Shown here: positions 36,021 to 44,800 of the stretch, one piece after another | Layout of the letters: each line of letters begins with the position of its first letter | Numbering within the stretch: position 1 is the stretch's first letter | Assembly (NCBI GenBank): GCA_023401925.1 | Contig: JAEXDA010000044.1 | Location: forward strand, 248,001-312,000 | Reading direction: 5' to 3' | Length of the DNA stretch: 64,000 nucleotides | From: Bacillota bacterium | Lineage (GTDB): Bacteria > Bacillota > UBA4882 > UBA8346 | The notes under the pieces: model-generated | Told to the model about the DNA's origin: nothing | The model's database searches: none | What the model saw: only the letters and a program-made list of their open reading frames with translations | Position numbers and translations under genes: made by a program

Positions 36021-36760
36021 TTATTTTTTAGTTAATCCTAACAACCTCTTTGCATTATCACACAAGATTTTTTGCTTCTCAATTTCCAAAATAGGTAAGG
36101 CGTTTAAATGGTTGATTTCTATTTTTCCATTGCTCCATGGCGAATCGGAAGCAAATAACACTTTATCGGCGCCGTGGTTTTTGACGATTCTCAAAAATTG
36201 TTCCTGCTTATAGTGGTCAAAACCCATTGAGGTATCCAGATAAATATTTTTACCCACCAGATACTTTTCAACATCATCCCACTGGTCATATCCGCCCAAA
36301 TGTGCGGCAATGATAATACCGCCCTTCATCGCATCAACAATTCTTGCGAATTGTCTTGGACTGCTTTTGTAAGGCACCGGCATGCCGGGATCAGCCCCGG
36401 CATGATATAAAATCATTAAACCCTTACTTAAGGCATAGTCGTAAATTTTCAGCATTTTAGGCTCATCAATGCTGAAGTTTTGATATTCCGCGTGAAATTT
36501 AAGGCCTTTCAGACCTAAGCCGACCACGAAATCGATATCCCGTTTATAATCGTCGGTATAGGGATAAATGCCGCCGAAGGAAATGATGCGATCCGAGCAA
36601 ATACTTCTAGCCCACTCATTGGTTTTTTGAGTTTGGGATTGTTTGGTGACAACCGGCTGGATACCGGAGTATAGATATAGTTGATATTTGCTAAAATAGT
36701 GTCCAGCGCTTTCTCAGCCAAATCATCCGGAAAAGCATGCGTATGAAAATCAATAACCAT
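36021..36760 (-). pseudogene. Amidohydrolase_2-family metal hydrolase, broken by an internal deletion and frameshift
   Basis: The N-terminal part (from the ATG at 36760) has the metal-binding DFHTHAFPDDLAEKAL. The frame then changes near 36655-36670: NYIYTPV is followed in another frame by IQPVVTKQSQTQKTNEWARS and continues to VGLGLKGLKFHAEYQN, ILYHAG, AHLGGY and FASDSPW, which are the later metal-ligand and catalytic motifs of the family. About 25-30 residues normally lying between these parts are missing, so a deletion removed them and shifted the frame. Family members include decarboxylases of aromatic acids. Everything after the junction could be translated only from an internal start. 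It lies between the DinB-like gene and the chorismate lyase. Confidence 0.75.
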
Positions 36761-36921
36761 TTGTTATGCCTCGTTTCCTTTGCCCCAGGAACCCAAAGGT
36801 GCTGACGCCCTCCGCGCAAAAATAAATAGGCGGCGAATTGGAACCAATCTGATTTATCTTATAAACCATGTTATCTTAAACCTCGATCCGGCAAGTTTAA
36901 ATGCGACTGAGGTTTTTGGGG

Positions 36922-37563
36922 TTACTTGCCGGATTCAAGTCGGGTTACCGGCATCAATAAAATACCGGCTACATTCTTCCTCCCCCAAAAATCAACCAGC
37001 CATTTGGAGTCAGGATGCTCCAGGACCGCTCCTTCATCCAATATCCGTCCTAGATTTTGGGGATTATTCATCTTCCTTTTTAAATCGGATGGCTGAAACC
37101 CTGAAATAATATCCCGGGTTTTTCTGCCCACCGCAATTCGATAATTACGCAATTCCTCCATATTAAGGCGCGAACTAAAATCAATGATCTCTTCATCGGT
37201 CATTGCATTTCCCGTATCCACAACCTGTACATTCATTTTTTCCAACCATTTTTCAGTATGAATTACTTGAGCTAGGCTAGCCACCAAAATATTCATGGTG
37301 GTATCTTCAATTCTTGTTAAATGCCATAAATTCCAGGCAATCGTTACATCTTTCAAAGTCGGTTTGCAGCGAAATGTCTTTTCATCCAAGCCTTCCCACA
37401 ATTCATCTTCAAAGGTTGATGTTTTACTGGATGACATCTCTGATGAATGAACCATGGCATGGAGTTCCAGGCATAAATTGATGGCTTCTTCAAATCTTTC
37501 CGGTTTTAAAACTATGCTCTTCAATAGTTGATGCCGCTCACCCCAGGCTTTTTGATTGATCAT
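36922..37563 (-). CDS. DinB-family (DinB_2-like) protein
   Basis: 213 residues, soluble, predicted four-helix bundle. Recognisable elements are ERHQLLKSIVLKPERFEEAINLCLELHAMVH at the start, TIAWNLWHLTRIEDTTMN with the metal-binding His of DinB-like bundles, and EELRNYRIAVGRKTRDIISGFQ. The C-terminus DSKWLVDFWGRKNVAGILLMP is also typical. Such proteins are putative metal-dependent thiol-transferases or have unknown roles. The ATG overlaps the stop of the upstream tautomerase gene (ATGA), so the two are translationally coupled. Confidence 0.65.
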   Translation of the reverse strand: MINQKAWGERHQLLKSIVLKPERFEEAINLCLELHAMVHSSEMSSSKTSTFEDELWEGLDEKTFRCKPTLKDVTIAWNLWHLTRIEDTTMNILVASLAQVIHTEKWLEKMNVQVVDTGNAMTDEEIIDFSSRLNMEELRNYRIAVGRKTRDIISGFQPSDLKRKMNNPQNLGRILDEGAVLEHPDSKWLVDFWGRKNVAGILLMPVTRLESGK

Positions 37564-37961
37564 TTTTTATTCCTTACGGTCATGGGGATGCCATCCAACC
37601 CCCAGGCGTCAGGATTCAATTCATCCATGATAAAATAATTGGCCTCTTCCGAGTTGCCTAAAATATCGATCATCAAATTTTTAGTTTCTTGCATCATTTT
37701 GGCCATTTCTTCCGGATTGCTGGTTCCCTTGGAAATCTTGATGTTGACAAAGGATACCTTACGGTTGTCATCATTCAGCTCTTCAAGGGTTTTCCCACCG
37801 ATGGCCCATTGATTCTTTTCCAATTCGTCAACGGTTATCACCGTAAAATCTCTTTTTCTTCCCATTACGTTTACAATTAATTCAGTCAAGCCCTTCATGA
37901 TATTCTGTCTTTGTTCCGGAGTGGTTTGTCCTTTCACAAGCTTTAAATTAACAAACGGCAT
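37560..37961 (-). CDS. Tandem 4-oxalocrotonate-tautomerase-fold protein
   Basis: 133 residues made of two tautomerase-like repeats. The first starts PFVNLKLVKGQTTPEQRQNIM, with the catalytic Pro directly after the initiator Met, and ends near DELEKNQWAIGG. The second (about residue 68 on) reads VSFVNIKISKGTSNPEEMAKMM and DELNPDAWGLDG, with no N-terminal Pro, so only one active site per chain is expected. Typical members are 60-70 residues, so this is a fused duplication. It is the first gene of a run with the DinB-like protein and possibly the amidohydrolase pseudogene. Confidence 0.8.
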   Translation of the reverse strand: MPFVNLKLVKGQTTPEQRQNIMKGLTELIVNVMGRKRDFTVITVDELEKNQWAIGGKTLEELNDDNRKVSFVNIKISKGTSNPEEMAKMMQETKNLMIDILGNSEEANYFIMDELNPDAWGLDGIPMTVRNKK

Positions 37962-38359
37962 TTTTTATTACCTCCTGTTTTTTAATATTCCCCTATGCAA
38001 ACAAGTTGTATCGGATGAACAAAGCCACCCATAGGTTTTATATTTTTCAGCGAGGGTGCGTCTTATCGTAATCATAAACTGACTCTCCTTTTCACGATGA
38101 AGTGGCCCCGTTTCTGATTTTCCCAAAACCTGCCGGCAACCCCGACTTCATAACCCGAGCTTTTGCATATCGAACCCAATTGAATCTTGAAAAATTCTAT
38201 ACAATATGTGCAATTCCTTCCTTATCCAAGGACGAAAATCCGATTAACGCTGTTACTGTTTTATGTAACTCAACCACCACCGGCTAACGAACCGGACAAT
38301 TCAAACCCAAAGATCAAGCACTCTGCCAAAGCCGGGGTCTAAATCCCGTGGAGACAATC
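37962..38359. other. Gene-free stretch upstream of the tautomerase
   Basis: About 400 bp. It should carry the tautomerase promoter; a TACCTCC-complement ribosome binding site is next to the gene. Nothing else recognisable. Confidence 0.35.
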
Positions 38360-38395
38360 AAAAAAGCGAAGATCCCGGTTTCCCGTTGCCTTCGC
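38360..38395 (-). terminator. Terminator of the GH3 gene
   Basis: On the minus strand GCGAAG pairs with CTTCGC across an 18-nt loop that can itself pair partly, followed by six T. It lies 32 bp past the GH3 stop. Confidence 0.6.
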
Positions 38396-38426
38396 CTTAT
38401 TTGTTCCGGATTCAATCATTGAAAAC

Positions 38427-40610
38427 TTACCTCACCACTAACCTCGTCTTTAAAAGATCCTGATCCCTGGAGCTCGAACCGACCATCACCGTAAATTCGC
38501 CCGGTTCAATCATATACTTTTCTTCCGAAGTCACGATAAATAAATCCAAAGTGGATAATGGGATTTCAACCCTTTTGGTTTCACCTTTTCGAACCTCAAC
38601 CTTTGTAAATCCTTTCAACTGTTTCACCGGAGTAACCACCGAACTCACCATATCTTCCACGTAAAGTTGAACCGTCTCCATTCCGTCAACCGCTCCGCTA
38701 TTGGTGACATCAACCTGAACCGTAACAGAATCTCCGGGCAGGCAATGATCTTTGGACAGGGTTAGGTTGCCATAGCGAAAACTGGTATAGGATAATCCAT
38801 ACCCAAAGCTGAAAAGGGGAGAATCCGGCATGTCCATATATCGGGCAGGGCCGTGCCAACCGGGAAGCTGATTGTAATAAACAGGGAGTTGCCCGGTATG
38901 GTAGGGGAAAGATATACTCAGTTTACCACTGGGGTTAATCTCTCCAAATAAAATTTCAGCCGCGGCTTGTCCTCCCAAAGCCCCGGAATTAAAAGTCTCC
39001 AGAATCGCATCGGCTTGCTCCGCTACCTCGGGGATGGCTAGAGGTTTCCCATTCACCAATATGACAACCAGCGGTTTGCCTAACTCTTTCAACCGTTTGA
39101 CCAACAATGATTGAGCACCGGAGAGACTTAAATCCGCCCGATCCTTGATCTCGCCGTTTTGGGCCAGGCAATCGCCGATAACTGCAATGACGACCTCAGC
39201 CCCGGATGCCAGTTCTACCGCCGCTGCGATATTCTGAGAATCAGCATCCATAATATCGCAGCCTTTGTCATACGAAACCTCAATTCCTCTTGCTTCAGCC
39301 AGTCTCTTGATTCCGGCCAGCATGGTCTGGCATGGAGCCAACGGTACCGCATGGGGATTGGGATCGGGATGGGAGAAGAACGTCCAATCTCCGAACTGGG
39401 CCTGGATATCGTCGGCGTTGGGGCCGATCACGGCAATTCGTTTCAAATGGCTGCTAAGAGGAAGCGTATGATTTTCATTCTTCAAAAGCACCATGGACTC
39501 CCGGGTGATCTGCAAATTTTTCTCTAGGTGTTCAGGACAATTAAAGATCGCAGCATTAGCACTAAATTGAGCCCGGCGTTTTTGATCGAAAAGGCCTAGT
39601 GAAAATTTAACGGCCAAAATCCGCTTTACCGATTCATTGATATAACTCTCGGGAAAAAGCCCTTTTTGGGCCAACTTGACTGCAGAGTCATAAAAATCGT
39701 TGGTATTCATAATCATATCATTACCGGCCACCACGGCTTTTTGAGTGGCCTCATCCATATCTAAAGCCAGATGCTGAGTCGTAACCAGACTACCGGTATT
39801 ATTCCAATCCGTTACTACAAAACCCTTGAAGCCAATCTCTTCTTTTAATATTTTCCGTAATATTTTAGGGTTTGCCGACACCGGAGTTCCGTCGATGGAC
39901 TGATACCCGGCCATAAAAGTCGCGCATCCGGCCTCTACAGCCTTTTGAAAAGGCGGCAAAAAGATGGAGCGGATACTCCGGAAGGAGACCTCGGAATCGT
40001 ATGAATCACGTCCACCGGTGCTTTCGCCGTAAGCTAAAAAATGCTTGGCGCAGGCCAGGATGCTGTCCGGTTCAGCCAAAGATTTTCCCTGATAGCCTTT
40101 GATAATCGCCGCTCCTAGGACTCCGATTAAATACGGATCCTCTCCGAAGGTTTCATCGATCCGGCCCCACCGCAAATCCCGGCCAATACACAAAACCGGG
40201 GAAAAAGTCCAGTGAAGACCATCCGCTGCAACTTCCCGGGCGGTAACCCGCCCGACTGTTTCCAGCGAGCTTTCATTCCAACTGCATGACAAGGCCAATT
40301 GGGATGGAAATACGGTGGCCCGAGTATTGAGGGCATGACCGTGAATGGCATCAATTCCAAACAATATCGGAATCCCATGCGGGGTTGATTCGGTAAGTTC
40401 CTGAAGGCGCCGGGCATTATCACCCAATACATGGAGAAAAGAACCGGCGAATTTTTTCGTAACCCAGTCCTCGGCCTCATTCAGGCTTACCTGGTTGTAG
40501 CTGACCTGGAGCATTTGACCGATCTTTTCTTCCAGCGACAGTTTGGAAAGTAAGTCGTTAACTCGTTGCTGAGTAGCAAGGGAGGAATTTTGATAGCCAG
40601 GCGTCGTCAT
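38427..40610 (-). CDS. GH3 beta-glucosidase/beta-xylosidase
   Basis: 727 residues, no signal peptide, cytoplasmic. The first (barrel) domain has LSLEEKIGQM, GIDAIHGHAL, FSPVLCIGRDLRWGRIDE, KHFLAYGESTGGRD and the nucleophile Asp in GFVVTDWNNTG (about residue 282). The second alpha/beta sandwich domain and a C-terminal fibronectin III-like domain (MVSSVVTPVKQLKGF, VEIPLSTLDLF) follow, the normal BglX-type layout. Together with the upstream GH31 alpha-xylosidase it would strip glucose units from imported oligosaccharides. AAGGATG precedes the ATG. A long hairpin (40714-40755) separates it from GH31. Confidence 0.9.
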   Translation of the reverse strand: MTTPGYQNSSLATQQRVNDLLSKLSLEEKIGQMLQVSYNQVSLNEAEDWVTKKFAGSFLHVLGDNARRLQELTESTPHGIPILFGIDAIHGHALNTRATVFPSQLALSCSWNESSLETVGRVTAREVAADGLHWTFSPVLCIGRDLRWGRIDETFGEDPYLIGVLGAAIIKGYQGKSLAEPDSILACAKHFLAYGESTGGRDSYDSEVSFRSIRSIFLPPFQKAVEAGCATFMAGYQSIDGTPVSANPKILRKILKEEIGFKGFVVTDWNNTGSLVTTQHLALDMDEATQKAVVAGNDMIMNTNDFYDSAVKLAQKGLFPESYINESVKRILAVKFSLGLFDQKRRAQFSANAAIFNCPEHLEKNLQITRESMVLLKNENHTLPLSSHLKRIAVIGPNADDIQAQFGDWTFFSHPDPNPHAVPLAPCQTMLAGIKRLAEARGIEVSYDKGCDIMDADSQNIAAAVELASGAEVVIAVIGDCLAQNGEIKDRADLSLSGAQSLLVKRLKELGKPLVVILVNGKPLAIPEVAEQADAILETFNSGALGGQAAAEILFGEINPSGKLSISFPYHTGQLPVYYNQLPGWHGPARYMDMPDSPLFSFGYGLSYTSFRYGNLTLSKDHCLPGDSVTVQVDVTNSGAVDGMETVQLYVEDMVSSVVTPVKQLKGFTKVEVRKGETKRVEIPLSTLDLFIVTSEEKYMIEPGEFTVMVGSSSRDQDLLKTRLVVR

Positions 40611-40713
40611 GTTTGTTTCATCCTTTTTAGAGAAATTTTGAATCTGTTTACTATAATATGTCGAATAATCTTTAAAATCAATTCTATTCTGTTGTTTTTT
40701 GATATATTAGTCA

Positions 40714-40755
40714 AAAACTATTTTAACCCCGACTTATCCGGGGTTAAATAGTTTT
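40714..40755. terminator. Strong hairpin between GH31 and GH3
   Basis: AAAACTATTTTAACCCC pairs with GGGGTTAAATAGTTTT around about 9 nt, with A and T runs on both sides, so it could terminate on either strand. In the operon direction it would lower GH3 expression relative to upstream genes. Confidence 0.65.
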
Positions 40756-40837
40756 TCATGGGAATAATTGTCCGCCTGTATGATTATTGCCAACTGCCGG
40801 GATGACAGTTAAAATCATAAAATGATGACTTCCATTT

Positions 40838-42841
40838 TTAAATTTGAATCGGCAACTTCGTTCCAGCTCTTAAAAAAACCGGAATGACTCCGATTGGCGC
40901 ATCACTTTCAAGCCATTGGCCACCCTGATGGACAAGACCGCTATGAATTTCTTCCCACTTAACTCCTGCAGGCAAATATACTTTTCTTGCGCGCAGCCCT
41001 TCATAAAGTACTGGCGCCACCAAAATATCGGGTCCGAACATTAATTGATCTTCAATGTCCCAGCTTTCTTTATCATCCGGGAAATCATAGAATAGTGGCC
41101 GCATCGGAGGAGTACCCTTTTCATGGGCTTCCGTCATTATCTTTGTGATATATGGACGTAATTGCTCCCGGATTTCTAAATATTTTTTAAAAATCAGGTA
41201 AGCTTCTTCACCATAACTCCAGACTTCATTGGCGGCGCCACTTCCGAATAATCCTCCTCCGGAATCTGACAAAGGAGCGGAATGGGGTTCACGATCACCG
41301 TGAAGGCGAAGAACCGGGCAAAAAGTTGCATACTGGAACCAACGGATAATGCATTCCCGAAAAGCAGGGTCGTCCGGATCACCGCCGTGAAAGCCTCCAA
41401 TATCTGTTGTCCACCAGGGAATCCCTGCCAATCCCATATTTAATCCGGCTTTGACCTGGTTTCTTAAAGAAGTGAAACTTGAATCGATATCCCCCGACCA
41501 AACCAATGCTCCATAACGTTGGCTACCCGCCCAGGCGCAACGGAGCAGATTTAAAATGTTTTTCTGTCCTGACTGAGCCATTCCTTCATAGAAGGTCTTG
41601 GCGTGCATCACCGGGTAAATATTGCCGATTTCCAAATCCGAACCAAGGTAATATCGGTAATTCTCATAATCATACACCGTATATTCCGGTTCCGCTTCAT
41701 CCAACCAAAAGATTTTAATGCCCTTATCATAATAATTTTGCTTGGCTTTCCGCCATACAAACTCACGGGCCTCCGGATGGGTGGCATCATAAAAAACCGT
41801 ATCGCCTTCAAAATCCATGCTAACCCGTATGCCTCGTTCGGTTCGGATTAGGTAGCCTTTTTGCAGCATCTCCTGGTAATTCTCGCTGGTTTTATCGACT
41901 GTGGGCCAAATTGAGACCATCAATTCAACACCCATCTCTTTTAGCTCCCTAACCATACCCTCCGGGTCAGGCCAATATTCCAAATCAAATTTCCATTCCC
42001 CCTGTTTGGTCCAGTGAAAGAAATCGATAACAATCACCGAAAGGGGCAATCCCCGGCGTTTGTACTCCCGGGCTACCTCAAGCATTTCTTCCTGGGTCTG
42101 ATAGCGCAGTTTGCACTGCCAAAAACCCATGCCATAATCGGGCATCATCGGAACAGTTCCGGTTGCTTTGGCATAAGCCTCTTCAATTTCCGAAGGCGAA
42201 TCCCCGGCGGTAATCCAGTAGTCCAACTGTTTAGTGGAATCAGCAACCCACTCCGTAATATTCTTTCCAAAAGTAACCTTGCCAATGGCCGGATTGTTCC
42301 ACAAAAAGCCATAACCCAGGCTGGAAAGGGCAAAGGGGACACTTGCCTGTGAATTTCTATGGGCTAGCTCCAAAGTACAATTTTTTACATTCAAATACGG
42401 CTGTTGGTATTGACCCATCCCGAAAATTTTCTCCTGCGGGTCGGACTCGAATCGCAGAGTCAGTTGATAATTACCGCCCATCATCGGTTTCAATTCACGG
42501 GCGGTAATATTCAGCGCACTGCAGAACTCCCGGATATTATCCCGGTTTCTCTCGTATTCCTCTAATAAAATTTCACCTTTCTGATTATAAAACCTTATCT
42601 TCCCTGCAGTTGAAACTGTAGCCCAAATGTTTCCGTTTTTTAAAACTGCATTCCGGTCTGTTATCGAAATTTGGACGTTACACGCTGCTGGTGGAAGTAA
42701 TGCCCAATCATCGGATTGCATATTTGCAAAATGGGTAGCCCGCACTCGCAAACTATTTTCTCCCCAAGGCTCAATCCACAATTTCTCATTATCATACTGG
42801 CAAAAAAGGCGATTGCCCTCAATTTTAAAAATATACTCCAA
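40838..42841 (-). CDS. GH31 alpha-xylosidase-like glycosidase
   Basis: 667 residues, cytoplasmic. The N-terminal beta-sandwich is followed by the (beta/alpha)8 barrel with MPDYGMGFWQCKLRYQT, VIVIDFFHWTKQGEW, nucleophile Asp in IFWLDEAEPE and acid/base Asp in LVWSGDIDSSF. The FWQCxLRY and IDFFHW wording matches YicI-type alpha-xylosidases rather than alpha-glucosidases. It should cut the xylose side chain from xyloglucan-type oligosaccharides such as isoprimeverose. Start is TTG with AAGGGGG 7 nt upstream. It is placed after the importer and before the GH3 enzyme. Confidence 0.88.
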   Translation of the reverse strand: MEYIFKIEGNRLFCQYDNEKLWIEPWGENSLRVRATHFANMQSDDWALLPPAACNVQISITDRNAVLKNGNIWATVSTAGKIRFYNQKGEILLEEYERNRDNIREFCSALNITARELKPMMGGNYQLTLRFESDPQEKIFGMGQYQQPYLNVKNCTLELAHRNSQASVPFALSSLGYGFLWNNPAIGKVTFGKNITEWVADSTKQLDYWITAGDSPSEIEEAYAKATGTVPMMPDYGMGFWQCKLRYQTQEEMLEVAREYKRRGLPLSVIVIDFFHWTKQGEWKFDLEYWPDPEGMVRELKEMGVELMVSIWPTVDKTSENYQEMLQKGYLIRTERGIRVSMDFEGDTVFYDATHPEAREFVWRKAKQNYYDKGIKIFWLDEAEPEYTVYDYENYRYYLGSDLEIGNIYPVMHAKTFYEGMAQSGQKNILNLLRCAWAGSQRYGALVWSGDIDSSFTSLRNQVKAGLNMGLAGIPWWTTDIGGFHGGDPDDPAFRECIIRWFQYATFCPVLRLHGDREPHSAPLSDSGGGLFGSGAANEVWSYGEEAYLIFKKYLEIREQLRPYITKIMTEAHEKGTPPMRPLFYDFPDDKESWDIEDQLMFGPDILVAPVLYEGLRARKVYLPAGVKWEEIHSGLVHQGGQWLESDAPIGVIPVFLRAGTKLPIQI

Positions 42842-42909
42842 TTTATTGCCCCCTTGTGAACTTGCTCGATATTATCTTTCAAAAACGATTTCTTTTATCA
42901 CTTGAATGA

Positions 42910-43752
42910 TTACCCCTTGACTGCGCCGCTGGTCAATCCGCTAATGATATACCTTTGCATGAAAATAAAAATCATCACCACCGGGAAGACGGTTAAAGCT
43001 CCAAAAGCCATGACCCGGTTCCAGGAAACGCCATATTGCCCGATGAAGTTATATATTCCGGCGGTCATCGGCATTAAATTCGGTTGATTCATGAAAGTAT
43101 TGGCATAAATCAAGTCACCCCAGGCAAAAAGGAAAGAAAAAATCGCTATCACAATGACACCTGGCCCGGCAATGGGCAACATAATTCTCCAAAAAGCGCT
43201 AAAGGCATTGCATCCGTCGACTCTGGCGGAATCATCCAATTCTTTGGGAATGGATAAAAAGTAGGTTCGTAACATTAAGACGGAAAAAGGAATTCCCAGG
43301 GTCGCATCGGCGATAATCGGACCGCAAAAGGTGTTATAGAACTGGAATTTATTAAAAACAATAAATAATGGAGTCAAAACTAAGGTAGCCGGCAACATTT
43401 GCGTGATTAAAAAAGATAGGATGAGAATTTTCCGACCCCGGAAATTAAAGCGGGCCAATCCGTAAGCAGCCGTTACAGATAGCGTCAAACTGATTATCAT
43501 TGCGCCCGACGAGATTACACAACTGTTCAAAAACGAACGGAGCATGTTATATTGGCCCTTAAATTGATCGATATAAGGCACTAAATATAAACGGGACGGA
43601 AACAATGTCGGAGGGGATTTAAAAATCTCCGCCTCCATTTTGAACGAGCTTGACAATAACCAAAACAAGGGAAATAAGAAGACGATGGCGATGATGATGC
43701 TTAAGACATTTTGATAAACCATGGCAGCTTCGGTTTCTTGACGGCTTTTCAT
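42910..43752 (-). CDS. MalG/UgpE-type sugar ABC permease
   Basis: 280 residues with six membrane helices. The EAA loop reads ELDDSARVDGCNAFSAFWRIMLPIAGP and the C-terminus is RYIISGLTSGAVKG, standard for CUT1 importers. The ATG lies 2 bp from the upstream permease stop; GAGGAG precedes it. It forms the membrane channel with the MalF-type partner. No ATPase gene accompanies it. Confidence 0.92.
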   Translation of the reverse strand: MKSRQETEAAMVYQNVLSIIIAIVFLFPLFWLLSSSFKMEAEIFKSPPTLFPSRLYLVPYIDQFKGQYNMLRSFLNSCVISSGAMIISLTLSVTAAYGLARFNFRGRKILILSFLITQMLPATLVLTPLFIVFNKFQFYNTFCGPIIADATLGIPFSVLMLRTYFLSIPKELDDSARVDGCNAFSAFWRIMLPIAGPGVIVIAIFSFLFAWGDLIYANTFMNQPNLMPMTAGIYNFIGQYGVSWNRVMAFGALTVFPVVMIFIFMQRYIISGLTSGAVKG

Positions 43753-43753
43753 G

Positions 43754-44647
43754 CTACATCGTCTCCTCTTCTTTAATTGTTCGTAAATACCCTAAACTTA
43801 CAATGAAGAGTATTATAAATAAGATATTGGCCACAGCAGCCCCTTTACTAAAGCTGAATTCGGTAAACGAGAGCCGGTAGGAGAAAGTTGAAAGAACTTC
43901 GGTAGCGTTTACCGGCCCGCCTTTGGTCATCACATACACCAAATCGAATACTTTAAAAGTATAAATAAATCCCAAAATCAACACCGACTGGATCGCCGGT
44001 TTTAATAGGGGGACTGTTATGTGGATGAATTGTTGCCGTTTGTTGGCCCCGTCGATGCTAGCGCTTTCATAAACATCCTGGGGAATAGTGCTCAGCCCGG
44101 TAATTAAAAGAATCATATTAAAAGGAATTCCAATCCAAATGTTGGTAATGATGAGAGCCCACAAAGCCGTTACGGGCTGCAATAACCATTCAATGGGTTG
44201 GTGCAACAAATGGGCGCCGACTAGAAATTCATTAATAATCCCCCCATTGGTGCTGAAAATAAACTTAAAAATCAACCCGGTAATGGTTATCGGCATTAAC
44301 CAAGCCACCATCATCAATCCCCGAATACTTTTGGCCAAACGAAACGACTTATTAAAAAATATCGCCAGCGCAAATCCAATTGTAAATTGAAAAACAATAC
44401 AAGCAACCGTGTAATAAAGAGTGTTAATGACCGTCGTCTTCAGGACAGGGTCGGCCATGAGTTGTATGTAATTGCGGAAACCGTTCCATACCTTCACCGG
44501 ATTATTAAATGTCATTACGCTTACATCCTGAAAACTAAGGATCAGATTATAGATAATCGGATAACCGATGAAAACCGCCATAAAAAGCAAAGCCGGTAAA
44601 ACGAATAAAAAACCGATCGATTGTCCTTTTTGAAAGCTATCCTTCAT
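43754..44647 (-). CDS. MalF/UgpA-type sugar ABC permease
   Basis: 297 residues, six membrane helices. It begins KDSFQKGQSIGFLFVLPALLF, has the EAA loop DVYESASIDGANKRQQFIHITVP and a late PVNATEVLSTFSY segment common to UgpA/MalF proteins. The ATG at 44647 (GGTGGTGA upstream) gives the usual short N-terminus; a longer frame extends 22 codons upstream without a ribosome binding site. It sits between the binding protein and MalG-type genes. Confidence 0.9.
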   Translation of the reverse strand: MKDSFQKGQSIGFLFVLPALLFMAVFIGYPIIYNLILSFQDVSVMTFNNPVKVWNGFRNYIQLMADPVLKTTVINTLYYTVACIVFQFTIGFALAIFFNKSFRLAKSIRGLMMVAWLMPITITGLIFKFIFSTNGGIINEFLVGAHLLHQPIEWLLQPVTALWALIITNIWIGIPFNMILLITGLSTIPQDVYESASIDGANKRQQFIHITVPLLKPAIQSVLILGFIYTFKVFDLVYVMTKGGPVNATEVLSTFSYRLSFTEFSFSKGAAVANILFIILFIVSLGYLRTIKEEETM

Positions 44648-44800
44648 TCTAGTCACCACCATAATGCAGCATTTGATCTGAACCGGCAAGCAATTACTAA
44701 AACCTGTCTCCAATGAGCACTTGCTGGATTGAGTTTAAATAAATTGGAGTACATGTCGCCACATACTCCAATTTTCAATCCTGCCTCCATTAAATTAAAT

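Noticed and set aside
38102..38287. 61-codon plus-strand open frame between tautomerase and GH3
   Set aside because: No ribosome binding site and no recognisable motif.
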